From NCBI RefSeq assembly GCF_004799345.1, contig NZ_SSMC01000002.1:310001-374000 (forward strand): a stretch of DNA of 64,000 nucleotides, given 5' to 3'. Below the pieces are notes generated by a model, which was not told the origin of the DNA, ran no database searches, and saw only the letters and a list, made by a program, of their open reading frames with translations. This DNA is from Robertkochia marina. GTDB lineage: Bacteria; Bacteroidota; Bacteroidia; Flavobacteriales; Flavobacteriaceae. Positions 24,808 through 33,802 of this stretch are shown piece by piece (position 1 is the first letter of the stretch; the number at the start of each line of letters is the position of its first letter). The position numbers and the translations under genes were made by a program.

Positions 24808-26037
24808 ATGAGAAATTATTGGTTTATATTCTTAATGTTTCTAATCATACCTCCAGCGGGTGTGTATGCTCAAAAGAAGCATGAGCAAGGATACTTAATA
24901 ACTAAAGAAGGGGATACAATAACAGGTACCCTAAAACGGCAGACGATTCCTGAAAGTTACAAAGCCTGTGTTTTTGTATCAGGGAATACCGAGCGCACCT
25001 ACTTACCCCATGAGTTAAATGGGTATGGCTATGATCAGGGTGCTAATTTCAGTTCTCAGCTTATCGATAACTTTTTTGCTGAGACTCTTGTCATCGGAAG
25101 GTTAAACCTCTACCGTATTTTTGATACCTTTTATATAACGAAAGACGGGCAGCTGTATCGTCTCGATAATATCCCGGAAAATACCTTGAGGAACCTGGAT
25201 AAAACCAATGGTAAAAGGAAGGGGTGGAGGGATATAGTTTCTCAGCTTATATCAGATTGCCTTCCAGAGCCTGAAAAAGAGGTTGAAAGCCTTGGATATA
25301 TGGAAAATCACCTTGTCGAGCTCGTTACCAAATACAATACATGTCAAGGTTGGGAGTACACTGAATATAAAGAAGATCTTCCATGGATAAAATTCAATTT
25401 TGGGCTGCTCACGGGTGTTAACAGTACTTCTATAAGGAATAACCCGGAAGAAGGAGATGGAATTGTTTATATGGACGAATCGTATACCTCAGTGAATCCG
25501 GCGTTCGGAATTTTGGCTTCAGCGACCTTCCCCAGAACTACCGCAAAAAGAATGTCTTTGGATGGAGAGCTTCATTTTTCACGCTCAAGTTTTACGACCA
25601 ATACACTGGATCTCGTTTCAAATGCCACCACTACCTTACATCAGGAATACATCAGAAGTGAAATAGACCTTACTACGCTTTCCTTACCGGTTTCCGTTAA
25701 ATATACCATACCCTTTAATGCTACAGGTCTTTTCTTTCAGGGAGGTCTGAACGTAGAATTCAATATTAAAAATGATGGGAAGCAGCGCGTGGAGAGGAGT
25801 ACCTCAGGATTTTATGAAACAGACCGGTTTGAAGTATACAATACGTATTACGAGGAGATTGCTATTGCAGGTAACAACTACCTGGGGCCTTGGGGCGGCT
25901 TGGGCCTTCAGCGCAATTTTACACAGTTTAATGCTGGGATGACCGTTAGGTACTACTATTTGTTCCGTATGGATCATAACAATATTGCCACCCCCGAGTT
26001 TAACCGAATCACCCTTAATCTAATTGTACAGCTGTGA
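24808..26037 (+). CDS. Outer-membrane beta-barrel protein with N-terminal domain
   Basis: A 409-residue protein with a Sec signal (MRNYWFIFLMFLIIPPAGVYAQ). Residues about 25-190 form a non-barrel domain starting GYLITKEGDTITGTLK, common in Bacteroidota proteins with an extracytoplasmic N-terminal module. From about 195 (WIKFNFGLLTGVN) alternating hydrophobic strands follow, ending NRITLNLIVQL, so the C-terminal half is probably an outer-membrane beta-barrel of the porin-family type. The next gene overlaps it by one base (TGATG), so both are one operon. Ligand unknown. Confidence 0.7.
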   Translation: MRNYWFIFLMFLIIPPAGVYAQKKHEQGYLITKEGDTITGTLKRQTIPESYKACVFVSGNTERTYLPHELNGYGYDQGANFSSQLIDNFFAETLVIGRLNLYRIFDTFYITKDGQLYRLDNIPENTLRNLDKTNGKRKGWRDIVSQLISDCLPEPEKEVESLGYMENHLVELVTKYNTCQGWEYTEYKEDLPWIKFNFGLLTGVNSTSIRNNPEEGDGIVYMDESYTSVNPAFGILASATFPRTTAKRMSLDGELHFSRSSFTTNTLDLVSNATTTLHQEYIRSEIDLTTLSLPVSVKYTIPFNATGLFFQGGLNVEFNIKNDGKQRVERSTSGFYETDRFEVYNTYYEEIAIAGNNYLGPWGGLGLQRNFTQFNAGMTVRYYYLFRMDHNNIATPEFNRITLNLIVQL

Positions 26038-28067
26038 TGAGAACATTTATTAAACGTAGTTCACTGATCCTTTTATGTGTAATTATCATCTCATGCGAAT
26101 CGGAAGAAGTGATCAGCCGGAAATGGCCGGGGTTAACCACTTTGCCGGTTACAGAGATCACCCCTGAAGGGGTTACTTTCAATGCCGAGATCTTTGACCG
26201 TGGCGATTTTGAAATGGAAAATTATGGGTTTGAGTGGTATGTAACAGACAATAAGAATACTAAGCACCATAGTTCAGATCTGATTAAAACGGGAAATGTT
26301 TCCGGGGATTTCTTTTCACAAAGAGTGGAGGTTACCCTGGAGAAGGATGTTTCTTATATAGTACGAGCTCGTATGCAGACCAAAGATTTTGTTATCTACG
26401 GAGAGGAAGTGTTGTTTAAGAGCCTGGGCAGTAACGGCCCCCAGCTTAAGCAATTCTTTCCGCAATCCGGATCTTTGGGAGATACCATCACCATTGTTGG
26501 CGAATATTTCGGAACCCGTGATACCAGGGCAGGAGTTTATTTTGGCGATTTGCCAGCACCTATTTTGAAAAAAACATCTGATACTATTTGGGCAACCGTA
26601 CCCACCGAGCTTAATAATGAAACCTCTGTCTTAAATGTTGCTGTATCGGGTAATGCAACAGCTTTTAAAGATAATTTCACTCTGTTGAAACCTGTGATCG
26701 AATCGGTAACCCCTTTAGAGATTGCTTTAGGGGATACCCTGCTAGTTAATGGAGTTCATTTTGGTGAAGATATAGATGAATTATCAGTTACCTTGGAGTC
26801 TGAAGGTAGATCTGTCATCCCTGAATTCGTGGAGGTTTCGGATGATCAACTCAAATTAGTCCTACCACCGGATTTTCCTTTGAAGACTGCCCGGGTGGTT
26901 ATAGGTAAAAATAATTTTAAGGTTGTTAGTGAACAGACGTTCACCATTGCAGACCCTGTGATCCTTTCCTTTATGCCGGTTACAGCTGTAACAGGAGGTG
27001 TTTTAACCATTACCGGCAATAATTTCAGTCCACTCTCATCAAGTAATCTTGTTCGGGTGGATGGTTTTCATGCTGAGGTTATAAGTGCATCTGCAAAAGA
27101 AATAAAGGTGAATATCCCTTCTCAGGAGGATCATATCTATTCAGGCAGACAAGTAAATGTGGAGGTGGAAGTATTGTCAGCATCCGTACAGGCTCAAAGT
27201 TCTCTTCAATTGGTTGATAAATGGTTCCGACTGGCTGATCTGCCCTTGAATTATTCTTGGGGAGCAGTGACCATTAATGGGGAAGTTTTTGCATTTTTTG
27301 ATGTAGATCTTTATAAATACGAACCGGCCACCGGTCAGTGGACCTGGTTAACCTCTTTTCCTGATACCTTTAGACAAGATCCAGCTGTTTTTGCCGTAGG
27401 AGAAAAGATCTATGTGGGAGGAGGAGATAGCCAACCTTTTAATGGTGGGTCTTTCAGATCTGTGAAGGACTTTTGGGAATATGACCCGGTATCTGGTCAA
27501 TGGGGTCAGATCGCAGATTTTCCCGGTACTCCAAGGGCCAGAACTCTCAATTTTTCTCTGGATAACCAAGGATACGTAGGCGCTGGGAGAGATGATTATG
27601 GTCGATCTTATAGTGATATTTGGAAATACGATCCAATTTCGGATTCATGGTCGGGGGTAGCACCTTATCCAACTGAAATTAGCGGTATATGGGATGTGTC
27701 CCATGCCGAATTAAATGGTAGCATCTATGCAGGTTATGGAAGAGTTAATTACACTTTTTCGGTGAATAAGGTGTTTAAATACGATAATTTACTGGATAGC
27801 TGGTCACAGATACAAAATTACCCGGCAGAGGTAGATCTAAGTATTGAGGGGGGAGGATTGTTTAGCCTGGGGAATGAAATTTTCTTTGGCTATTACAAAA
27901 ACGGCGAAGAATTATGGAGTTTTAATGGGAGTGCCTGGAACCAAAGGCAAGGTCATAAGGCAGCTCGGTTATTTGGATTTTCTTTTGAGATAGATAATAT
28001 AGCTTACTTTGGCGGAGGAAATTTGGGAGAAGAACTCTGGATCTTTGATGATTCACAGTCCAACTAA
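26037..28067 (+). CDS. Surface lipoprotein with IPT/TIG domains and kelch propeller
   Basis: The start is ATG 26037, overlapping the previous stop; a GTG one codon earlier is also possible. A lipoprotein signal (LILLCVIIISCES) is followed by a fibronectin-like segment (to about 135), then three IPT/TIG immunoglobulin-like domains (IDs by FFPQSGSLGDTITIVGEYFG, VTPLEIALGDTLLVNGVHFG and FMPVTAVTGGVLTITGNNFS). From about 400 kelch repeats form a propeller (GGGDSQPFNGGS..DFWEYDPVSGQW, SDIWKYDPISDSW, NKVFKYDNLLDSW). The 676-residue protein is probably displayed on the cell surface and binds a ligand together with the upstream barrel protein. Confidence 0.82.
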   Translation: MRTFIKRSSLILLCVIIISCESEEVISRKWPGLTTLPVTEITPEGVTFNAEIFDRGDFEMENYGFEWYVTDNKNTKHHSSDLIKTGNVSGDFFSQRVEVTLEKDVSYIVRARMQTKDFVIYGEEVLFKSLGSNGPQLKQFFPQSGSLGDTITIVGEYFGTRDTRAGVYFGDLPAPILKKTSDTIWATVPTELNNETSVLNVAVSGNATAFKDNFTLLKPVIESVTPLEIALGDTLLVNGVHFGEDIDELSVTLESEGRSVIPEFVEVSDDQLKLVLPPDFPLKTARVVIGKNNFKVVSEQTFTIADPVILSFMPVTAVTGGVLTITGNNFSPLSSSNLVRVDGFHAEVISASAKEIKVNIPSQEDHIYSGRQVNVEVEVLSASVQAQSSLQLVDKWFRLADLPLNYSWGAVTINGEVFAFFDVDLYKYEPATGQWTWLTSFPDTFRQDPAVFAVGEKIYVGGGDSQPFNGGSFRSVKDFWEYDPVSGQWGQIADFPGTPRARTLNFSLDNQGYVGAGRDDYGRSYSDIWKYDPISDSWSGVAPYPTEISGIWDVSHAELNGSIYAGYGRVNYTFSVNKVFKYDNLLDSWSQIQNYPAEVDLSIEGGGLFSLGNEIFFGYYKNGEELWSFNGSAWNQRQGHKAARLFGFSFEIDNIAYFGGGNLGEELWIFDDSQSN

Positions 28068-28138
28068 CAAGATATAGTGAATGATACTTACAACTACCAA
28101 ATTTGTTTATCAAATAGTACCCGGAAAAATCATCAGTA

Positions 28139-29323
28139 TCAAGTGGTAACCTGCTTGAGATCCATCTTTTTGGCATTAAACTTTTTAAAGTTATAGCTCC
28201 AGTATATTTTAAAGAGTTGAAAACCAATCTGGGCAGAATCTTTCATGGAGAGTTTTGAACCGTCTGCGTGAATCCAACGTTTCAGGGGTTGTTCGCAGAT
28301 CATTTCCTGTGCCTGGTGTTTTCCGAAGTATTTTTTCATTCTCATAAATATTTCTACATCGAATAACCATCTTGTTAAAAAAGGTGAGCTAAAGGCAACC
28401 GGGATGAGTTCTTTTCTCATGATTTTTGCCCCGCACTGGGTATCTTTGAATGGCATTCCCAATATAGTCGTGATTAAGAGATTAATGCTCATACTGATGA
28501 TCTTACGTGCACTTTCTTTGGTAATCATGGCGCCCATTCTTGAGATTCTTGAACCGTTAACGATTTGAAAATCGGTCGTTTCTATGGTCTTTACTAAATC
28601 CTCAAAATCCTGAAAGTCTGTAGACAGATCTGCATCCAGGAAACCAATATAATCCAGGTCCTGGAATTGAGACATATAGATAAGTCCTTGTCTTACGGCT
28701 TCAGCCTTGCCGCCATTTTTTTCGCAATTGAATATGCTAATGTGATCTTCTCTGCCGTTGCGTAAATTTTGAAGTACCGTTAGCGTATTATCAGTGCTTC
28801 CATCATTTACAAAACAAAGATGATACCCGGAGTTTTTCTCAATGAAACCGATAAACTCTTCAGATTTCAACCTTTTTTCTTCATTATAACAGGGTATCAC
28901 CACTCCGACACAATGGTTTAAAATTATACTGTTTGTAGTTACTTCCGGGATACACTTTTCATGATTACAACCAATGAGTCTGGCAACCCTGGCAGTAATC
29001 TCATCGAGACTTAGCGGCTTTTTCATAAAATCCTGGATACCTATTTCATAGGCTTCGACAATGAGTTGATCATCGGTATTTCCTGATAAGACCATGATAG
29101 GGGTGTTATCTCCCAGGTCTTTTCTGATACTTCTCACAATTTCCAGGCCGTTTGATGGGGCCATATTAATATCAATGATCAAAAGATCCGGTTGATAACT
29201 TTTAAACAGTGATAGCGCGTTTTGCGCATCCGTGGTAGTTTTAACTTCATAACCTCTTTCCTTCAGCCTCTTTTCCAGGGGAAGTAATACTAACTGTTGG
29301 TCATCTACTGCTAAAATTTTCAT
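28139..29323 (-). CDS. Response-regulator receiver fused to GT2 glycosyltransferase
   Basis: A 394-residue fusion. Residues 1-118 are a receiver domain: acidic pair VDDQ, phosphorylatable Asp51 in LLIIDINMAP, a Ser in VLSGN and Lys in FMKKPLS. Residues about 140-375 are a GT2 enzyme of the dolichyl-phosphate glucosyl/mannosyltransferase-like type: VVIPCYNEEKRL, FVNDGSTDNTL, FLDADLSTDF (DxD metal site), GSRISRMGA and the DTQCGAKIM motif. The ATG at 29323 is preferred to a TTG at 29350. Phosphorylation could directly gate sugar transfer, which is rare. It is divergent from the membrane-protein operon at 29499. Confidence 0.88.
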   Translation of the reverse strand: MKILAVDDQQLVLLPLEKRLKERGYEVKTTTDAQNALSLFKSYQPDLLIIDINMAPSNGLEIVRSIRKDLGDNTPIMVLSGNTDDQLIVEAYEIGIQDFMKKPLSLDEITARVARLIGCNHEKCIPEVTTNSIILNHCVGVVIPCYNEEKRLKSEEFIGFIEKNSGYHLCFVNDGSTDNTLTVLQNLRNGREDHISIFNCEKNGGKAEAVRQGLIYMSQFQDLDYIGFLDADLSTDFQDFEDLVKTIETTDFQIVNGSRISRMGAMITKESARKIISMSINLLITTILGMPFKDTQCGAKIMRKELIPVAFSSPFLTRWLFDVEIFMRMKKYFGKHQAQEMICEQPLKRWIHADGSKLSMKDSAQIGFQLFKIYWSYNFKKFNAKKMDLKQVTT

Positions 29324-29404
29324 GATCGTTGCGTTTAAAATTCTTTTCAAAATTATCTTGAACCCGCCTTCGATTTCTGAGATTTAGACAAAGCGACTCT
29401 TTCT

Positions 29405-29424
29405 TTTCGGTGAATGGTACTTTG
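29405..29424 (+). promoter_or_regulatory. Candidate regulator site, motif copy 1
   Basis: TTTTCGGTGAATGGTACTTT in the divergent region between the receiver-GT2 gene and the operon at 29499. It matches the motif TCGRYGRATGGTMA shared with sites at 38330, 42103, 46591, 46612 and 46944. Confidence 0.45.
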
Positions 29425-29498
29425 CTTACGTTCAGCGGGTTGTTGGTGTGGTATAGGCTTTTTATTTTTATTTTATAGAAATTTCTGTCTTTAACGCC

Positions 29499-32400
29499 AT
29501 GAAAGAAACCACCAATAAGTACTTGATTGCTGCCCTTATCATCGGTGTGGTATTCCATTCTACAGCCCTTTTCTATACTCTCGAAAACACCTATGATGCA
29601 TTGATTCATCTGTTCTTTGCAGAACATTATGCCAACAGCTGGTTTGAGCCCTGGAATTACAAATGGTATACAGGCTTTACCGTAATGGGTTATCCGCCGC
29701 TGGTGCATCAGGTAATAGCCTTATTCTCTTTTGTTGGTGGCCTGAAGTTTGGAATGTTTTTCACCGCCATTATTGCGGTTATACTTTTTATTACAGGGGT
29801 CTACCGGTTCAGCCTGCTGATTACCGCAAACAGAAAAGCCGCCGGATATGCAGCATTACTTGCCGTGTTTTCTTCTTCGTTTTTAGAGACCTTGCATATT
29901 TTTGGTCAGTTGCCCAGTATCATCGGGATTTCAATTTTAATGCATGCACTCCCGGAGATCTATTTGTTTATAAAGACAGGTAAAAAACGGTTTTACTTTA
30001 GAGCGATTTCACTTATTGCTGTGACGGTAACCTCTCATCATGTGACCCCCATTTTCGGAATGGTATTTTTTATTTTCCCGTTGATCGGGATGGTAGTTAT
30101 GGACGTGTCATCGGAGAAAGTATCGGGTTATAACAAGGTAAACTTTAAAGTATTTCTGAAAACCTTTTTACAGCTATTTAAACGTATTGTGTTTTTCGGA
30201 GTATCCTCCCTGATGACCATTGTAATCTGTATTCTGCCTTATTGGGTAAACACAAAAAAGAACCCTATAACCCAGGTACCCATACCCCACGGAAGCCGGG
30301 ACAGCTTCTTGGAGGTCACCTCTTCAGGACTGGTGTTTTTTGTTATACCCTGGGGTATTTTATTTTTTCTGTTTCCGTATTTCTTTTACCGGTATTATTC
30401 AAAACGATATTTGTTTTTTGGATTGTCATTCTCTATGCTATTTATTTTAGGTACCGGGGGCACTACCCCCATACCAAGGTTATTGCTTGGAGATACCGCA
30501 TTTAATATTCTTACCCTAGACAGATTTACCCTGTGGGGCTCAATTATGGTGCTGCCTTTATTCGGAGAGTTTGCGTACAGGTTTGCTGAAGTTGATCTTA
30601 AACAGCGAATTCAGGAAAAATTTGGGGCCGTGTATCACAGGGTGATCGCCGCTCTGTTGGTGGGGGTATTTATTTTTTTAGCGGTGTTTACCCTAAGCCT
30701 GGGGTATTTCAGACCTATGCAGCCACAAAGTATAAAAATGTTACCCATTATTAATTTTCTGAATCAGGATGAGCATGATCGCTGGCGGTTTCTTACCCTC
30801 GGTTTTGGAGACCAAATGGCATGGTTATCAGCCCAAACCAGGGCTCTTACGGTAGATGGCAATTATCATTCGGCAAGAAGACTTCCTGAATTAACCACCC
30901 GGGCAGTAGAACGACTTGAGAATTCCAAGTTCAGGGGGATAGAAGGAATAGGGTCGCTGCAACAATTTCTTGCAGTTCCGGAAAAGTATAACCTGAAGTA
31001 TATCTTCTCTAATGATAAATTTTATGATCCCTTATTATATTTTAGTGGCTGGCAGCGTTTACAGCAATTGGAGAACGGGATCATGGTTTGGGAAAAACTT
31101 AATGTGCCCCCCATGTCAGGCATCATGGAAAAACAGGATGTGGCGCTGTACCTGAAGGTGATGTGGGGTACTATCCCGGTTCTGACCATTCTTATAGCGT
31201 TCTTTATGAATTTACATTTGATCTGGTTTAATGCCTTAAAAACTGGTAATCCGGAACGTCCCGAATTTTTAAAGTTTACAACGCACTATAACAGGTTTCG
31301 TCCGCTTCTACTAACCTTTAACCAGGTTTATGGATTCTTACTGGCTGGAGTAATTGTGATATCTCTTTATTTTATTTACTTCAATAATTCTGATCAGGTT
31401 TCTGAAGAAAATGTATTGCAGGCCTATTATGATGCCATCGATTTTAAGGAGTTTGAAAGAGCACATTCTTACCTTGTGCCACAGGGAGGTAAAACCATAG
31501 CTCAATTCATGCTGGAGGTCTCAGTGAGTGATGGTATTCTCAGCTCTTATGCAAAAATGGATAGTATTCATGTAGAAATTAATAAAATTAATGATACGGT
31601 TTCCATGGCTAACGTCTTTACCTCCTGGGTAACCCCTTTAGACAAAATTGACAAAGAATTTGATCACCGATTAAATAAAATAAGGGGGAAATGGTATATA
31701 GTGCCCACTGAAACAGATACGGATATTCCTGTTAACCAGTTATTTTCTCAAAGTCAGACAAAATTTTTTAATCACGGCCGCAGAAGGATTACTACCCAAC
31801 AAACCTATCATGAAGACGTATTAAAACAGCCGGTATTAGAGGTGCTTTCTGCCAAATTGGTTAAACTGAACGGGCGCTACGCTATCGTTGGCGAGATACA
31901 GAATGTAGACCATGTACCTGCAGATATAGTTATTAAAGGAACCTTGTACGACCAGGATGACAATGCTTTGGCTACCTATAGCGCAAGGCAGGTTCTCAAA
32001 CATAAATTAATGCCGAAGGAAATCAGTAGTTTCCGGGTCGATTTTGAGGGTATTGCATGGCTGGATAGAGAAGCAACCATTCAGGAAACTTTTGATCCGA
32101 ATCAATTCACCCCTATTGAACTGGATGCCGAACCGGTAAAGTTTAACCTGCAATGCGCTGGGAATGTGGCCACGACAGACCTGTATAAAAATGTTACCCT
32201 TAATCAGCTGGAGGTTGAAAACAAACACATTACAGGGAGATTGTTTAATTACGGAGTGGAAGAGGTTACCATACCCCAGTTAATATATTCGTATTTTAAT
32301 GCAAAATATGAATTACTTTGGGTAGATCATCAATACCTTCAGGACGGGATCAGGGTACAACGAAAGCAAAGGTTTGAAAGAAAGCCGGAAAACCTTGAGA

Positions 32401-32588
32401 AACTACTGGTCATCAATACATCGATGGAAAATGTTTATGTGAATGGCCTGCCTAATAAAGCCATCGCCGGGAAGGTTATACCTTTCAGAGTTCCCGAACA
32501 TAGAAGAGGAGGGCTACAGGAAATTTCGGGCTCAGGGTTTACATTCTTAAAGATAGAATTGAATAATTATATAGGAAATCCGAAATGA
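29499..32588 (+). CDS. GT-C-like polytopic membrane protein with periplasmic domain
   Basis: A 1029-residue protein. The N-terminal half has about eleven membrane helices; the first extracytoplasmic loop carries TYDALIHLFFAEHYANSW and a GYPPLVHQ motif, as in GT-C fold glycosyltransferases and the PTPS-related membrane family. Two more helices lie near 548-570 and 607-630. Residues 640-1029 are a soluble beta-rich region, probably periplasmic, with an NTF2-like part at the start (VLQAYYDAIDFKEFERAHSYLV). It is first in a plus-strand operon with a secreted protein and a glycoside hydrolase. A role as membrane glycosyltransferase in surface polysaccharide assembly is inferred. Confidence 0.6.
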   Translation: MKETTNKYLIAALIIGVVFHSTALFYTLENTYDALIHLFFAEHYANSWFEPWNYKWYTGFTVMGYPPLVHQVIALFSFVGGLKFGMFFTAIIAVILFITGVYRFSLLITANRKAAGYAALLAVFSSSFLETLHIFGQLPSIIGISILMHALPEIYLFIKTGKKRFYFRAISLIAVTVTSHHVTPIFGMVFFIFPLIGMVVMDVSSEKVSGYNKVNFKVFLKTFLQLFKRIVFFGVSSLMTIVICILPYWVNTKKNPITQVPIPHGSRDSFLEVTSSGLVFFVIPWGILFFLFPYFFYRYYSKRYLFFGLSFSMLFILGTGGTTPIPRLLLGDTAFNILTLDRFTLWGSIMVLPLFGEFAYRFAEVDLKQRIQEKFGAVYHRVIAALLVGVFIFLAVFTLSLGYFRPMQPQSIKMLPIINFLNQDEHDRWRFLTLGFGDQMAWLSAQTRALTVDGNYHSARRLPELTTRAVERLENSKFRGIEGIGSLQQFLAVPEKYNLKYIFSNDKFYDPLLYFSGWQRLQQLENGIMVWEKLNVPPMSGIMEKQDVALYLKVMWGTIPVLTILIAFFMNLHLIWFNALKTGNPERPEFLKFTTHYNRFRPLLLTFNQVYGFLLAGVIVISLYFIYFNNSDQVSEENVLQAYYDAIDFKEFERAHSYLVPQGGKTIAQFMLEVSVSDGILSSYAKMDSIHVEINKINDTVSMANVFTSWVTPLDKIDKEFDHRLNKIRGKWYIVPTETDTDIPVNQLFSQSQTKFFNHGRRRITTQQTYHEDVLKQPVLEVLSAKLVKLNGRYAIVGEIQNVDHVPADIVIKGTLYDQDDNALATYSARQVLKHKLMPKEISSFRVDFEGIAWLDREATIQETFDPNQFTPIELDAEPVKFNLQCAGNVATTDLYKNVTLNQLEVENKHITGRLFNYGVEEVTIPQLIYSYFNAKYELLWVDHQYLQDGIRVQRKQRFERKPENLEKLLVINTSMENVYVNGLPNKAIAGKVIPFRVPEHRRGGLQEISGSGFTFLKIELNNYIGNPK

Positions 32589-33802
32589 TGAAGACGTACC
32601 TGATACTAATGAGTTGTCTTTTATTTCTAATGATTCCGGGAACAGATCAAACAGAATTTCATACTCCGGATACCAATAGCCGGGAAGAAATTAATGCAGG
32701 CGATGACCTTAAACTGGTATTTGAAAACATTGAAGCAGATTCCAGACTAATGGTAAGCAGCGCGTACGCCAAAACCATTCTTTCTCCTGTATTGGAGGGA
32801 GGAAAGTATGTTTTTGAATTTCCCCATTTCATTTCTCATAAGGCCGGAATGCTGAGCTGGAGACTTTTTAATAGTAGTGCAGATCAATTTGGAGAAGTTT
32901 ATATATCGCCAGGAGAAAAACCAGAGTATATTGAAAATTACCTGGGCCCCAGGAGTATTCAGGCTGGAGGGACCGATTATTCCATGCTGGTTAGTATTCC
33001 TACCGATAGCTTTGACAACCCTTTAATGGATGGAGTTAAGGTAGAGATTTCAGAATTCTTTAATGACGTATTAAAGAAGGAAGAGCTGGTAATGAATCAC
33101 ATGCTGGTTTGGAAACGAGTTATCTCCAAAAGACAAACTGGAAGCATCTTTATTGCCAGTTCTGTTGACTCCGTACACAGTAAGGAAATGATAAGCGAGG
33201 TGTATCCTTCATTGCCAACAGATTTCAATATTGAAATACAAAGAGTGCATACCTATGCAGATGGAAATCAGGTAACTGAAATAAAGACTTCAACCATTCG
33301 TGATGCCTTTGAAAACATTGTAAGTGACGGTACTTCGGTAGAATTCTTAATAGCAGATTCAGATAATAATCTCCGCAAAACCTATGGCAATACTATAGAT
33401 GGAGTGGCAAGGGCCCAATTACTTCATCCGGAAAAACCTGATAGCTGGGTGATCTCAGCGAGGATACCCGGTATGGCTTTGAGTAATAAAGTAGAGATCA
33501 CCTATGATCCCGTCATAAAGGATTTCGAAGTTCGTGCTGACCCGGATCATAAAAAGATAAGGGTGGGGCCACTAACCAGTTTCCTTGGACAATTTGTGCC
33601 TGATGGCACAGAGGTTTTGCTGGAGGTAGGCGATAATGATGGATCGCTGTATTACAAATACCGACTGCCCAGTAAAGCAGGCATGGTCACTTTCAAAATT
33701 CCTGAAGATTTGAGTTTAAGCGATTCTTATATCTTTACTATTAAATCTCTTGGGGTTACTAAAATCTTTTCATTAAAGCCAAATGCAGCAAATCATCAAT
33801 AG
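32585..33802 (+). CDS. Secreted protein of unknown function in the polysaccharide operon
   Basis: A 405-residue protein with a signal peptide (MMKTYLILMSCLLFLMIPG). The start overlaps the preceding stop (ATGA), and there are two adjacent ATG codons. The mature part is beta-rich; SDGTSVEFLIADSDNNLRKTYG followed by TIDGVARAQLLHP resembles a bacterial Ig-like (Big-1 type) domain, and a similar block recurs at FVPDGTEVLLEVGDNDGSLYY. No catalytic motif is visible. It is translationally coupled on both sides, so it probably acts with the GT-C-like protein and the glycoside hydrolase, perhaps as a structural or polysaccharide-binding partner. Confidence 0.6.
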   Translation: MMKTYLILMSCLLFLMIPGTDQTEFHTPDTNSREEINAGDDLKLVFENIEADSRLMVSSAYAKTILSPVLEGGKYVFEFPHFISHKAGMLSWRLFNSSADQFGEVYISPGEKPEYIENYLGPRSIQAGGTDYSMLVSIPTDSFDNPLMDGVKVEISEFFNDVLKKEELVMNHMLVWKRVISKRQTGSIFIASSVDSVHSKEMISEVYPSLPTDFNIEIQRVHTYADGNQVTEIKTSTIRDAFENIVSDGTSVEFLIADSDNNLRKTYGNTIDGVARAQLLHPEKPDSWVISARIPGMALSNKVEITYDPVIKDFEVRADPDHKKIRVGPLTSFLGQFVPDGTEVLLEVGDNDGSLYYKYRLPSKAGMVTFKIPEDLSLSDSYIFTIKSLGVTKIFSLKPNAANHQ

